DNA of 64,000 nucleotides. Origin: Rahnella woolbedingensis. Lineage in GTDB: Bacteria; Pseudomonadota; Gammaproteobacteria; Enterobacterales; Enterobacteriaceae. Positions 48,437-57,597 of this stretch are shown one piece after another. The notes under the pieces are model-generated. The model was not told the DNA's origin. It made no database searches and worked only from the letters and a program-made list of their open reading frames with translations. Position 1 is the first letter of the stretch. Each line of letters opens with the position of its first letter. Where the stretch lies: NCBI RefSeq assembly GCF_003602095.1, contig NZ_RAHH01000021.1, positions 40,733 through 104,732 of the forward strand, read 5' to 3'. Both the position numbers and the translations under genes were made by a program.

Positions 48437-48464
48437 TGATTTCACTATGTGGAATCTGATTTCA
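48437..48464. promoter_or_regulatory. Candidate YiaJ operator upstream of yiaK
   Basis: TGATTTCA occurs twice (48437-48444, 48457-48464), exactly 20 bp apart, so both copies face the same side of the helix. GATTTCAC-TAT-GTGGAATC (48438-48456) is also a near-perfect palindrome with one mismatch. It lies 48-75 bases upstream of the yiaK start, a suitable position for an IclR-family repressor. Confidence 0.55.
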
Positions 48465-48554
48465 AAAATCTACTCCTGTCGATGTCTGATGACAATCCAT
48501 ACGATGACTTTTAAATTTGTTTAAAATCAGTTGGATAAAAAAAGATCTCAGTAT

Positions 48555-48570
48555 CGTGATGAAGGGCACA
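48555..48570. promoter_or_regulatory. Candidate CRP site between yiaJ and yiaK
   Basis: CGTGA-TGAAGG-GCACA matches the CRP consensus TGTGA-N6-TCACA at 8 of 10 core bases. The E. coli yiaK operon is known to need CRP for full expression, which supports the assignment. Confidence 0.5.
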
Positions 48571-48687
48571 CTTTAGGCAGGGTAAAAAACAGGCAGGTGA
48601 ATCGCAGTTATTTCGCGCCCGGGCAAACTTTGCTATACCATCGGGTCAGCATCGGCACACTATTGGCAAACGGGAAGTTATCTGGGT

Positions 48688-49494
48688 ATGAAAGAGACAG
48701 AAAACGAACAGGGGAAAGATAAACCGGCAGGAAGTCAGAGCCTGTTTCGTGGATTGCAGCTCATTGAGATCCTCAGTAATTATCCGAACGGATGCCCGCT
48801 CGCCCACCTTTCTGAACTGGCCGAACTGAACAAAAGTACCGTCCACCGGCTGCTGCAGGGACTTCAGTCCTGTGGCTACGTGACGCCTGCACCTGCGGCG
48901 GGCAGCTATCGTCTGACCACTAAATTTATTTCTGTGGGCCAGAAATCTCTCTCTTCGCTCAATATTATTCACGTCGCGGCGCCTCATCTGGAAGCGCTGA
49001 ATATCGCCACCGGCGAAACCGTGAATTTTTCCAGCCGTGAAGATGATCATGCGATCCTCATCTATAAGCTGGAACCGACCACCGGCATGCTCAGAACCCG
49101 CGCCTATATCGGTCAGCACATGCCGTTGTATTGCTCTGCGATGGGCAAAATCTACATGGCTTACGGGCATCAGGATTACGTGCCGTCATACTGGGAAAGC
49201 CACCGGGAACAGATCCAGCCGCTGACGCGCAATACGATTGTCAGCCTAAAACAAATGCATCAGGAACTGGCGCAAATCCGTGAGCAGGGGCTGGCGATGG
49301 ATCGCGAGGAGAACGAACTGGGGGTGTCCTGCCTGGCAGTTCCGGTGTTTGATATCCACCGTCGGGTCACCTATGCGGTGTCGATATCTCTGTCGACGGC
49401 AAAACTTGGCGTGATTGGGGAAGAAGCTTTGCTGAAGCCGCTGAAAGAGACGGCAGTGGCGATTTCAGGTGAACTGGGGCTGAAAGCGGGCTAA
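48688..49494 (+). CDS. yiaJ: IclR-family repressor YiaJ
   Basis: A 268-aa IclR-family regulator nearly identical to E. coli YiaJ over most of its length. The winged helix lies at about 18-85 (LIEILSNYPNGCPLAHLSELAELNKSTVHRLLQGLQ), followed by the effector domain with TGETVNFSSREDDHAI, YIGQHMPLYCSAMGKIYMA and ENELGVSCLAVPVFD. In E. coli it represses the divergent yiaK operon until an ascorbate-pathway metabolite relieves it. The shorter start here omits a variable N-terminal tail. Confidence 0.96.
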   Translation: MKETENEQGKDKPAGSQSLFRGLQLIEILSNYPNGCPLAHLSELAELNKSTVHRLLQGLQSCGYVTPAPAAGSYRLTTKFISVGQKSLSSLNIIHVAAPHLEALNIATGETVNFSSREDDHAILIYKLEPTTGMLRTRAYIGQHMPLYCSAMGKIYMAYGHQDYVPSYWESHREQIQPLTRNTIVSLKQMHQELAQIREQGLAMDREENELGVSCLAVPVFDIHRRVTYAVSISLSTAKLGVIGEEALLKPLKETAVAISGELGLKAG

Positions 49495-49514
49495 GCGCTC
49501 CGGGCCCCGGGATA

Positions 49515-49760
49515 TTACCAGTCCTGCGGCACTTCTTCCTGCCCTGCACGGAACTGGCCGCGGGGCATAATGTTCAGGGTCTCATGCAGTTCTGACCAGA
49601 CCAGCACGATCTCGCCGCTTTTCAGCTGACGTTTCACGTCATCGACTTTTTGCTGCAGAGAACGTTCCTGCTCGCCGTAGTCGGTACCTTCGCGCAATAC
49701 GAAAGATTCCACCACGCTGGTGAGCAGTTCGGCGTTCAGTTCCTGCCAGGGAATAATCAC
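49515..49760 (-). CDS. yheU: YheU family protein
   Basis: An 81-aa protein of the UPF0270/YheU family (E. coli 72 aa). The function is unknown. The start is the GTG at 49760, overlapping the yheT stop by four bases (GTGA) and preceded by AAGGA. The sequence VIIPWQELN...[18 protein letters not shown]...[19 protein letters not shown] follows the family closely, with about 9 extra C-terminal residues. Upstream in-frame codons belong to yheT out of frame. Confidence 0.92.
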   Translation of the reverse strand: MIIPWQELNAELLTSVVESFVLREGTDYGEQERSLQQKVDDVKRQLKSGEIVLVWSELHETLNIMPRGQFRAGQEEVPQDW

Positions 49761-50761
49761 AGCAATGCTTCCTTTTTGAGTTCTGTCGTTTGTTCTAAAT
49801 ACGGGGCTATCCAGGCTGGAATGCGCTGTTCCAGCCACATCTGCGGATTACGCAGGCTGCCGGAAACAAAACCGACATGCCCGCCGTGCTCCGTCAGTTG
49901 ATATTCCACACACTCCGGCAAATCTTCTGCTTTCGGGATGACGTCCGGCGTCATGAACGGATCGTCTTTGGCGTGGATAATCAGCAGCGGCGTTCTGACG
50001 TGTGACAGCAACGGCATACCACTGCACTGGCGGTAATAATCCAGCGCATCGGTAAAGCCGTGCGCTTTTGAGGTGATAGCATCGTCGAAATCACGAATGC
50101 GGCGCATGGCTTTGAGTTGCGCCAGAGTGACCGGCAGCGTTCCCGGATATTTCGCCAGTTTGCGCGAAGCATTACCTTTGAGCTGATCGAGCAAGTAGCG
50201 CTGATAAATCCGCGATGACCCTTGTTCCAGCCGGTAGGCGCAGGGTTCCATCATCAGAGGTGCGGACACCACAACAGCCGCTTTAAGTGTGCAATTCTCG
50301 CCTTCCTGCCCGAGATAGCAGGCCAGCATATTGCCGCCCAGCGAAACCCCGACGGCACCGGTCGGTACCTCGCCATAGGTTTCATTGAGCCAGCGAATGA
50401 AGAAGCGCGCATCTTCGGTTTCGCCGGAATGATAAATCCGCTGAAGTTTATTGGGTTCGCCGCTGCATCCGCGAAAGTGCATCACCACGCCGAGCCAGCC
50501 TTTGTCTTTCCACGCCTGTAATAGGCCGTGGGCATAGGGGCTGTAGAAGCTGCCTTCCAGACCATGAAACAAGATCATGCGGGGTTTATGCCGCGCAAGC
50601 TCAGGATTTTCGCTCCAGGCTAAATCCAGGAAATCGCCGTCCGGTGTATCCAGTCGTTGCCAGTGAGGTTTGAGTTTTGCACGTCGCCGAACCAGCCGCG
50701 GTAACAACGTCTGGAGGTGCGGATTACTGGCCCCGCGCAGAGGGCGAAAGGATTCATACAT
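49757..50761 (-). CDS. yheT: YheT family alpha/beta hydrolase
   Basis: A 334-aa alpha/beta-hydrolase of the YheT/AB-hydrolase type (E. coli about 340 aa). The nucleophile elbow is GVSLGGN, preceded by [15 protein letters not shown]. The acid is probably in [12 protein letters not shown] and the catalytic His in [11 protein letters not shown]. The substrate is unknown; family members include esterases. ATG 50761 lacks a strong ribosome binding site. It is co-transcribed with yheU and divergent from the LysE-family gene. Confidence 0.92.
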   Translation of the reverse strand: MYESFRPLRGASNPHLQTLLPRLVRRRAKLKPHWQRLDTPDGDFLDLAWSENPELARHKPRMILFHGLEGSFYSPYAHGLLQAWKDKGWLGVVMHFRGCSGEPNKLQRIYHSGETEDARFFIRWLNETYGEVPTGAVGVSLGGNMLACYLGQEGENCTLKAAVVVSAPLMMEPCAYRLEQGSSRIYQRYLLDQLKGNASRKLAKYPGTLPVTLAQLKAMRRIRDFDDAITSKAHGFTDALDYYRQCSGMPLLSHVRTPLLIIHAKDDPFMTPDVIPKAEDLPECVEYQLTEHGGHVGFVSGSLRNPQMWLEQRIPAWIAPYLEQTTELKKEALL

Positions 50762-50861
50762 ATGATGAATAAATTTCTCTTAAGAGGCTCTTGTGCGATC
50801 AATATCACGCTGTTAGCTTCAATGCTATCGCACATCTTTCGGGTCGGAGTACCCAAATTAA

Positions 50862-51464
50862 ATGGAACTCGGTTTATTTTTCTCAATGCTCGGTTTTTTA
50901 TGGGTCGCCGCTATTACCCCAGGCCCGAATAATATGTTGTTAACCACGTCTGGCGCTAACTTCGGTTTCTTCCGCTCAATCTGGCTGATGGTCGGCATTA
51001 TGCTCGGCATGCAAAGTATTTTGCTGCTGGTGGCCTTCGGCGTTGGCGGGCTGATCACGGTTTATCCTGCGTTACACCTTTTCCTCAAAATCGCCGGTAG
51101 CCTTTATCTGTTGTGGCTGGCGTGGAAGATTGCGACGTCGGCCTATGAAACGCTGGAAACCGGCGCACCACCACCGAAGCCTATCCGGTTATATCAGGGC
51201 TGGTTGCTGCAATTTCTAAACCCGAAAGCCTGGCTGATGGGACTGGGCGCGGTGGCGAGTTTCAGTCTGGCGGGCGCAGCTTACAACCATTCGATTGCCG
51301 GTATCAGCCTCGGGATGTTCCTGGTGAATCTGGTTTCAGGGATCATCTGGCTCGGATTCGGTACCGTGATTGGTCGCCTGCTGCGCAGCAAACGCGCGTG
51401 GTACACCTTTAACATCGCCATGGGTATTCTCACCGCCGCGTGTGTATTGTTAATCTGGCATTAA
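50862..51464 (+). CDS. LysE/RhtB-family amino acid exporter
   Basis: A 200-aa inner-membrane protein with about six transmembrane helices, of the LysE/RhtB amino-acid export family. The family signature ITPGPNNM is at about 18-25, followed by GANFGFFRSIWLMVGIMLGM; the conserved FLNPKAWLMGLGA lies at about 118-130. The substrate is unknown. This gene is not in the E. coli yheT-yheS interval. A perfect terminator separates it from converging yheS. Confidence 0.9.
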   Translation: MELGLFFSMLGFLWVAAITPGPNNMLLTTSGANFGFFRSIWLMVGIMLGMQSILLLVAFGVGGLITVYPALHLFLKIAGSLYLLWLAWKIATSAYETLETGAPPPKPIRLYQGWLLQFLNPKAWLMGLGAVASFSLAGAAYNHSIAGISLGMFLVNLVSGIIWLGFGTVIGRLLRSKRAWYTFNIAMGILTAACVLLIWH

Positions 51465-51474
51465 GATGAAATGC

Positions 51475-51500
51475 AAAAAGGAGCCTGGCGGCTCCTTTTT
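51475..51500 (+). terminator. Bidirectional terminator between LysE gene and yheS
   Basis: AAAAAGGAGCC (51475-51485) and GGCTCCTTTTT (51490-51500) form a perfect 11-bp stem with a TGGC loop. The A/T ends let it work on both strands for the two converging genes. Confidence 0.95.
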
Positions 51501-51523
51501 CATTTTGACGGTGCAATGGCCAA

Positions 51524-53440
51524 CTAGTCGATATCAAACGCCTTCGACTTTTCTTCGAGCTGTTCCTGCGCATCAAGCCAGGTCATTTCGGTTTCTTCCA
51601 GCGCGCCTTTAACTTTGGTCTGTTTTTGCAGACATTCAGTCAGTTCGGCTTTACGGCTGATATCGTAAATCGCGGAATCGGCCAGACGCTCTTCGATCGT
51701 TGCCAGCTCAGTACTCAGTTTTTCCATCTGCGCTTCGAGTTTGGTGATTTGCTTACGCAGCGGCTGAGTCTGATTGCGGAAATCGGCTTCGCGACGTTTC
51801 TGGTCTTTACGCGACTGCGCGCTGTTGACGCCACCGTCTTTGGCCGGTGCATCCTGCTGGCTTTCCTGACGCTGAATGTCCACCAGCCATTGCTGATAAT
51901 CTTCCAGGTCACCGTCGAACTGTTCCACTTTGCCGCCGTGAACCAGATACAGGTCGTCGGTGGTGGAACGCAGTAAGTGACGATCATGCGAAACGACAAC
52001 CATTGCGCCTTCGAAGTCGATCAACGCTTCGGTCAGCGCCTGACGCATATCAAGATCTAAGTGGTTGGTCGGTTCATCGAGCAGCAGCAGGTTAGGGCGC
52101 TGCCAGACGATGAGCGCCAGTACCAGACGTGCTTTTTCGCCGCCGGAGAAACGCCCGGTCGGGTCAGTCACTTTATCGCCGTGGAAACCAAACCCGCCGA
52201 GATAATCGCGCAGCTGCTGTTCAGTTTCTTTATTCGCCAGACGGACCAGATGTTGCAACGGCGAATCTTCCGCACGCAAAAACTCCAGCTGGTGCTGGGC
52301 GAAGTAACCCAGTTTGACGCCTTTCGCCAGCCCGATATCACCCTGAAGCGGCGGCATGGTACCGGCCAGCAATTTGATCAGCGTGGATTTACCGGCACCG
52401 TTACGGCCCAGCAGGCCGATACGCGACCCCGGTACCAGATTCAGTTTGATCGACTCCAGAATGGTGGTGTCACCATAGCCGGCGCTGACTTTTTCCATCC
52501 GCAGCAGCGGATCGGGCAAACTTTCCGGCGAACGGAAGCTAAAATGAAAAGGATTGTCGACGTGAGCCGGGGCAATCAGTTCCATGCGTTCAAGCATTTT
52601 GATACGACTTTGCGCCTGTTTGGCTTTCGTCGCCTGAGCGCGGAAACGGTCAATATAGCTTTGCAGATGCGCCACTTTTTCCTGCTGACTTTCAAACAAT
52701 GCCTGCTGTTGCGACAGTTTGGTCGCACGCTGGCGTTCGAAAGACGAGTAGTTACCGGTGTATTCGTTCATCGACTGCTGTTCGATATGCATAATTTTAT
52801 CGACGATTGGATCGAGGAAATCACGGTCATGTGAAATCAGCACCAGCGTGCCGGTGTAGCTTTTCAGCCATTTCTCGAGCCAGATAACCGCGTCCAAATC
52901 CAGGTGGTTGGTCGGTTCGTCGAGCAGCAGTAAATCAGAACGGCAAATCAGTGCCTGCGCCAGGTTGAGGCGCATACGCCAGCCGCCGGAGAATGATTTC
53001 ACCGGTTGCTGTAACTGATTCTGGGTAAAGCCCAATCCGCTGAGCAGGCTGGCGGCGCGCGCCGGAATAGTCCAGGCGTTAATCGCGTCGAGTTTGCCGT
53101 GCAACGTGGCGATAGCATGGCCGTCGTCCCGCTCGTTGGCTTGCTGTAACTGGGCTTCCAGCTGACGAAATTCCCGGTCGCCGTCGATAACATACTCTAT
53201 CGCCGGTTCGTCCAGCGCTGGCGTTTCCTGATTAACCCAGGCCAGCGCCCAGTTTGACGGAAACGTCAGGTTGCCTGCATCGGCGCTCATTTCGCCTTTT
53301 AGCAGGGAAATCAGGGTGGATTTACCGCAGCCATTTTTGCCCACCAGCCCGACTTTCTGGCCGGGATTGATGGTCGCAGACGCGTTGTCCAGCAGCACAT
53401 TGGTGCCGCGTCGGATTTGTAAGGAGGAGAAAACAATCAT
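51524..53440 (-). CDS. yheS: YheS, ABC-F family ATPase
   Basis: YheS is a soluble twin-cassette ABC-F ATPase acting on ribosomes; E. coli YheS is implicated in relief of nascent-chain stalling. The 638-aa product equals the E. coli length. Two Walker A motifs (GKNGCGKST near 34, GRNGAGKST near 345), two signature motifs (SGGWRMRL, SGGEKARL) and Walker B LLLDEPTNHLDLD twice are visible. The interdomain linker and a C-terminal coiled coil (about 540-638) are typical. It is divergent from kefG. Confidence 0.95.
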   Translation of the reverse strand: MIVFSSLQIRRGTNVLLDNASATINPGQKVGLVGKNGCGKSTLISLLKGEMSADAGNLTFPSNWALAWVNQETPALDEPAIEYVIDGDREFRQLEAQLQQANERDDGHAIATLHGKLDAINAWTIPARAASLLSGLGFTQNQLQQPVKSFSGGWRMRLNLAQALICRSDLLLLDEPTNHLDLDAVIWLEKWLKSYTGTLVLISHDRDFLDPIVDKIMHIEQQSMNEYTGNYSSFERQRATKLSQQQALFESQQEKVAHLQSYIDRFRAQATKAKQAQSRIKMLERMELIAPAHVDNPFHFSFRSPESLPDPLLRMEKVSAGYGDTTILESIKLNLVPGSRIGLLGRNGAGKSTLIKLLAGTMPPLQGDIGLAKGVKLGYFAQHQLEFLRAEDSPLQHLVRLANKETEQQLRDYLGGFGFHGDKVTDPTGRFSGGEKARLVLALIVWQRPNLLLLDEPTNHLDLDMRQALTEALIDFEGAMVVVSHDRHLLRSTTDDLYLVHGGKVEQFDGDLEDYQQWLVDIQRQESQQDAPAKDGGVNSAQSRKDQKRREADFRNQTQPLRKQITKLEAQMEKLSTELATIEERLADSAIYDISRKAELTECLQKQTKVKGALEETEMTWLDAQEQLEEKSKAFDID

Positions 53441-53569
53441 AAAGCGCCGTGTTGAGAGTATGTTAAATTGTCATGATAATGATCTAAACAAGACGTATCG
53501 CGTCCCATTTTGTCTTTGCGAAGCATGGTAACGGAAAAACCGCACCCTGACGACGCTTTGGAGGTATTG

Positions 53570-54124
53570 ATGTCGCAGCCACCAAAGGTTTTGCTGCTGT
53601 ATGCCCATCCGGAATCACCCGATTCGGTCGCCAATCGCGTTTTACTACAACAAGCACAACAGCTTGAACATGTCACCGTGCATGATTTGTACGCCCACTA
53701 TCCTGATTTTTTTATTGATATCCACCGTGAGCAGCAACTGCTGCGCGAGCATAAGGTGATTGTTTTTCAGCACCCTCTTTATACCTACAGCTGTCCGGCG
53801 TTGTTGAAAGAGTGGATGGATCGCGTGCTGGCGCGCGGTTTTGCCAGCGGGGCAGGCGGGAATGCTCTCAATGGAAAATACTGGCGTTCGGTAGTCACTA
53901 CCGGTGAACCGGAGGGGGCTTACCGTGCAGGCGGCTATAACCGTTATCCGATGTCCGACATTATGCGTCCGTTCGAGCTGACGTCTGCCATGTGCCATAT
54001 GCACTGGATGACGCCCATCATCATTTACTGGGCGCGCCGTCAGAAACCTGATGTGCTGCAAAGCCATGCCGAAGCTTATGGCGAATGGCTAAAATCCCCG
54101 TTGCCGCACGGAGGGATTGCATAA
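53570..54124 (+). CDS. kefG: KefG, ancillary flavodoxin-fold subunit of KefB
   Basis: KefG is the quinone-reductase-like regulatory subunit needed for full activity of the glutathione-gated K+ efflux system KefB. Start ATG 53570 follows GGAGG and gives 184 aa (E. coli 183). Flavodoxin-fold elements are [39 protein letters not shown] and [18 protein letters not shown]. The stop overlaps kefB (TAATG), indicating tight coupling of the two subunits. Confidence 0.95.
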   Translation: MSQPPKVLLLYAHPESPDSVANRVLLQQAQQLEHVTVHDLYAHYPDFFIDIHREQQLLREHKVIVFQHPLYTYSCPALLKEWMDRVLARGFASGAGGNALNGKYWRSVVTTGEPEGAYRAGGYNRYPMSDIMRPFELTSAMCHMHWMTPIIIYWARRQKPDVLQSHAEAYGEWLKSPLPHGGIA

Positions 54125-55932
54125 TGGATGTTTCCAATATTCCCATGGCGATCCTGCTGTTTCTGTTCGCCGCCGTCGTCGCCGTGCCGGTTGCCCAACG
54201 TTTAGGAATTGGCGCGGTGCTTGGCTATTTGCTGGCCGGTATTGCCATCGGTCCGTGGGGGCTGGGTTTTATCCGTGATGTAGACGAAATTCTGCATTTC
54301 TCCGAACTCGGCGTGGTCTTCCTGATGTTTATCATCGGGCTGGAACTGAATCCCGGCAAACTGTGGGCGCTGCGGCGGCAAATTTTTGGCGTCGGTGCCG
54401 GGCAGGTGATCCTGACCGCGCTGGTGCTCGGCGGATTGTTATATCTGACCAAGTTTTCCTGGCAGGCCGCGGTGATAGGCGGTATCGGGCTGGCGATGTC
54501 ATCTACGGCGATGGCATTGCAGCTGATGCGCGACAAAGGCATGACGCGCAATGAAGGGGGGCAGCTGGGTTTTGCCGTGCTGCTGTTCCAGGATATCGCG
54601 GTGATCCCGGCGCTGGCGCTGATCCCGATTCTGGCGGGCGGTTCGGAAGGCAGCAATAACTGGGAGATGATCGGCCTGAAAGTGCTGGCCTTTGGCGGCA
54701 TGCTGATTGGCGGGCGTTATCTGTTGCGGCCGATTTTCCGGCTGATTGTGGCTTCCGGCGTGCGCGAAGTGTTTACCGCCGCCGCGCTGCTGGTGGTGCT
54801 GGGTTCGGCGTTGTTTATGGATACGCTGGGCTTTTCGATGGCGCTTGGCACGTTCATCGCCGGGATTCTACTGGCAGAAAGTGAATATCAGCACGAACTG
54901 GAAATCGCTATCGAGCCGTTTAAGGGTTTACTGCTCGGGCTGTTCTTTATTTCCGTCGGCATGGCGCTGAATCTGGGCGTGCTTTACACCCATATTTTAC
55001 TGGTGCTGGCAGGCGTGATTATTCTGGTGACGGTCAAGGGTGCGGTGCTCTACGGGCTGTCGCGCATATTTGGCCTGCGGACATCCGTTCGTCTGCAGTT
55101 TTCTGCCGTGCTCAGTCAGGGCGGTGAATTTGCTTTCGTGCTGTTTTCGGCCGCAGGTGCGCAGAAAGTGATTTCCTCGTCGCAGCTTTCGCTGTTGCTG
55201 GTGGTGGTGACGATATCGATGATGACCACGCCGCTGCTGATGCAATGGGTCGACCGGATCCTGGTGCGCCGGTACAACGACGGGGAAGAGAGCGACGAAA
55301 AGCATTTTGTGCAGGATGACGAACCGCAGGTGATTATTGTCGGCTTCGGGCGTTTCGGGCAGGTGATCGGGCGTTTGCTGATGGCGAACAAAATGCGAAT
55401 CACGGTGCTTGAGCGCGATATCAGCGCCGTCGGGCTGATGCGGACTTACGGTTATAAGGTGTATTACGGCGACGCGACAGAACTGGAACTGCTCAGGGCT
55501 TCGGGGGCTGAAAAGGCAAAATCGATCGTGATTACCTGTGATGAGCCCGCGGACACCATGACCATCGTGCATTTGTGTCAGCAGCATTTTCCGCATCTGA
55601 ATATTCTGGCGCGCGCCCGTGGCCGTGTTGAGGCGCATGAACTGTTGCAGGCCGGGGTGGCGAATTTCTCCCGCGAGACGTTCTCCAGTGCGCTGGAATT
55701 AGGCAAAAAGGCGCTGGTCACGCTGGGCATGCATCCGCACAGTGCGTACCGCGCGCAACAGCATTTCCGTCGCCTCGATATGCGGATGCTGCGGGAACTG
55801 GTGCCGCAAAATCGCGGTGACGTGGCGCAAATTTCCCGTGTAAAAGAAGCGCGGCGCGAGCTGGAGGATATCTTCCAGAGCGAAATGCACAACGAACGTC
55901 GTCAGCTTGATGGCTGGGACGATGACGAATAG
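54124..55932 (+). CDS. kefB: KefB, glutathione-regulated K+/H+ antiporter
   Basis: KefB exports K+ in exchange for H+ when glutathione adducts form, acidifying the cytoplasm to protect against electrophiles. Start ATG 54124 gives 602 aa (E. coli 601). The CPA2 membrane domain (about 1-385) has [31 protein letters not shown]; the cytosolic RCK/KTN domain starts [17 protein letters not shown] (about 402). [16 protein letters not shown] and a charged C-terminal tail end the protein. Confidence 0.96.
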   Translation: MDVSNIPMAILLFLFAAVVAVPVAQRLGIGAVLGYLLAGIAIGPWGLGFIRDVDEILHFSELGVVFLMFIIGLELNPGKLWALRRQIFGVGAGQVILTALVLGGLLYLTKFSWQAAVIGGIGLAMSSTAMALQLMRDKGMTRNEGGQLGFAVLLFQDIAVIPALALIPILAGGSEGSNNWEMIGLKVLAFGGMLIGGRYLLRPIFRLIVASGVREVFTAAALLVVLGSALFMDTLGFSMALGTFIAGILLAESEYQHELEIAIEPFKGLLLGLFFISVGMALNLGVLYTHILLVLAGVIILVTVKGAVLYGLSRIFGLRTSVRLQFSAVLSQGGEFAFVLFSAAGAQKVISSSQLSLLLVVVTISMMTTPLLMQWVDRILVRRYNDGEESDEKHFVQDDEPQVIIVGFGRFGQVIGRLLMANKMRITVLERDISAVGLMRTYGYKVYYGDATELELLRASGAEKAKSIVITCDEPADTMTIVHLCQQHFPHLNILARARGRVEAHELLQAGVANFSRETFSSALELGKKALVTLGMHPHSAYRAQQHFRRLDMRMLRELVPQNRGDVAQISRVKEARRELEDIFQSEMHNERRQLDGWDDDE

Positions 55933-56012
55933 TCCGGTAGGCGAAAAAAATAATTTTACCGTCTGAATGAAAAATGACCGGACGCAATGTCGTAAATTTC
56001 AGGAGAAGTAAC

Positions 56013-56216
56013 ATGGCTACAACCCGTAAACGGTTTATCGCTGGTGCGGTATGTCCGAAGTGTAAGGCGATGGATACGCTGGCTTTATGGCAGGAAGATC
56101 AGGTTGAAGTGGTGGAGTGTGTGAAGTGCGGACACCATCAGCGTCAGACCGATGCCCAGGTCAGCAAGAAACTTCGTCCGGAAGAGCAGGTGATTGGTAT
56201 TTTCGATCCGAAGTAG
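56013..56216 (+). CDS. yheV: YheV family zinc-ribbon protein
   Basis: A 67-aa protein of the YheV family (E. coli 66 aa). Start ATG 56013 follows AGGAG. Two CxxC pairs, CPKC (about 14-17) and CVKC (about 36-39), form a probable zinc ribbon, with a short Lys/Glu-rich tail ending VIGIFDPK. The function is unknown. Its place between kefB and slyD is conserved. Confidence 0.93.
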   Translation: MATTRKRFIAGAVCPKCKAMDTLALWQEDQVEVVECVKCGHHQRQTDAQVSKKLRPEEQVIGIFDPK

Positions 56217-56413
56217 CGTTATTGCTCGTGTTTTTTTATGCTGGTAGTACAGAGACGCGGATTTCCGCTACACTCTTCGCCAAATTTATCCGGTCGCGCT
56301 TTTCAGGATTTCTCATCGAAAAGTGGCCGTCACTGAATTATCCTTAAGCGAAGTTGCGTGTGTTACAAAACGCCCGCAGACAACAAATTGAGTTTCCAAC
56401 GGTAGGAGTTATC

Positions 56414-57013
56414 ATGAAAGTAGTAAAAGATCTGGTCATCAGCGTGGCATATCAGGTACGTACAGAAGACGGTGTGTTGGTTGATGAATCTCCGGTGAGC
56501 GCGCCGTTGGATTACCTGCACGGCCACGGTTCCCTGATTTCCGGTCTGGAAACTGCGCTGGAAGGCCATGCAATTGGTGACGTTTTTGACGTGCATGTTG
56601 GCGCGAACGACGCTTACGGCAACTACGACGAAAACCTGGTTCAGCGGGTACCTAAAGACGTCTTCATGGGCGTTGAAGAGCTGGAAGTGGGTATGCGTTT
56701 CCTGGCTGACACCGATCAGGGCCCGGTTCCTGTAGAAATCACTGAAGTTGACGGCGACCACGTTGTTGTCGACGGCAACCACATGCTGGCAGGTCAGGAT
56801 CTGAACTTCCACGTTGAAGTTGTGGCAATCCGTGAAGCGACCGAAGAAGAACTGGCTCACGGCCACGTTCACGGCGAACACGGCCACGATCATGGTCACG
56901 ACCATGAACACGGTGAAGGTTGCTGCGGTGGCCACGACCATGATCACGACCACGGTCATGATCACGGTAAAAAAGGCGGTTGTGGTGGTAACGGCGGCTG
57001 CGGTTGCCACTAA
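56414..57013 (+). CDS. slyD: SlyD, FKBP-type prolyl isomerase and metallochaperone
   Basis: SlyD catalyses prolyl isomerisation and holds Ni2+ for hydrogenase maturation. Start ATG 56414 after TAGGAG gives 199 aa (E. coli 196). The FKBP core (1-70 and 130-150) surrounds the insert-in-flap chaperone domain (about 75-128). The C-terminal tail (about 150-199) is rich in His, Asp, Gly and Cys (HGHDHGHDHEHGEGCCGG-type, ending CGCH) and binds metals. It ends with a strong terminator. Confidence 0.97.
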   Translation: MKVVKDLVISVAYQVRTEDGVLVDESPVSAPLDYLHGHGSLISGLETALEGHAIGDVFDVHVGANDAYGNYDENLVQRVPKDVFMGVEELEVGMRFLADTDQGPVPVEITEVDGDHVVVDGNHMLAGQDLNFHVEVVAIREATEEELAHGHVHGEHGHDHGHDHEHGEGCCGGHDHDHDHGHDHGKKGGCGGNGGCGCH

Positions 57014-57043
57014 TTATTACTTTGCCTGCAGAGTAATAAAACG

Positions 57044-57067
57044 AAAGGCGCCGGAAGGCGCCTTTTT
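57044..57067 (+). terminator. Terminator between slyD and slyX
   Basis: AAAGGCGCC (57044-57052) and GGCGCCTTT (57057-57065) form a perfect 9-bp stem with a GGAA loop, followed by Ts. The A-run side also serves converging slyX. Confidence 0.93.
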
Positions 57068-57085
57068 GTTACGTCAGAAACAGAA

Positions 57086-57304
57086 TCAATAATGTGGCGG
57101 AGGTGTTTCTTCCGACTGATCGGCAATCATTGATGGCTGGCTGGCGCGGAGTTTGTCTGTCAGCAGACGCAGGTGATCGTGCAATCTGCTCATTTCAAGC
57201 TGATGCTGGGTGACGATCAAATTCAGTTCTTCTATAGTGACTTCCTGAAAAGCCAGCTTGTTTTCCAGCATCTCCAGACGTTGTTCAACGGTGTTTGAGT
57301 CCAT
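57086..57304 (-). CDS. slyX: SlyX family protein
   Basis: A 72-aa coiled-coil protein of the SlyX family (E. coli 72 aa), function unknown. ATG 57304 is chosen because AAGG lies 8 bases upstream; the ATG at 57310 is too close to it. Heptad-like [23 protein letters not shown] runs along about residues 6-28, and the tail ends PPPHY as in relatives. It is convergent with slyD and divergent from fkpA. Confidence 0.94.
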   Translation of the reverse strand: MDSNTVEQRLEMLENKLAFQEVTIEELNLIVTQHQLEMSRLHDHLRLLTDKLRASQPSMIADQSEETPPPHY

Positions 57305-57452
57305 AATCATTACCTTATTGTGCGGCTCAAGCTGATCAGGTTAAGCACTGACCGGAATCCCATACTGTATTGTAGACCGGCGATTCTACTCGTAAACCTG
57401 CTGAATTGCCTGACCTTTGCGGCGCTTTATCTTTGGCTCTTCATGATTAGAC

Positions 57453-57480
57453 GAAACTAATTGATGCAAAGAAGGTCTGA
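57453..57480 (+). promoter_or_regulatory. Sigma-E-type promoter of fkpA
   Basis: GAAACTA (57453-57459), a 16-base spacer and TCTGA (57476-57480) fit the sigma-E consensus GGAACTT-N16-TCTGA at 10 of 12 positions. E. coli fkpA belongs to the sigma-E envelope-stress regulon. The predicted start site would be about 110 bases before the fkpA ATG. Confidence 0.6.
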
Positions 57481-57597
57481 ATATGACGCTAATGGCGTGT
57501 ATAGAGATTGTTTTGTCGTGAGACGGACAGTTATAGTAACCGCCGAACTTACGTAATTATTACCAGAGGTCATACGCTTCTGGTCTTGGAGAAATGG

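Noticed and set aside
50717..50932. 71-codon frame upstream of the LysE-family gene
   Set aside because: It overlaps the start of the LysE gene in another frame, runs into the yheT 5' end and has no similarity to known leaders.
56363..57010. 215-codon - strand frame over slyD
   Set aside because: Antisense of slyD; the long frame comes from its His/Asp-rich repetitive tail.
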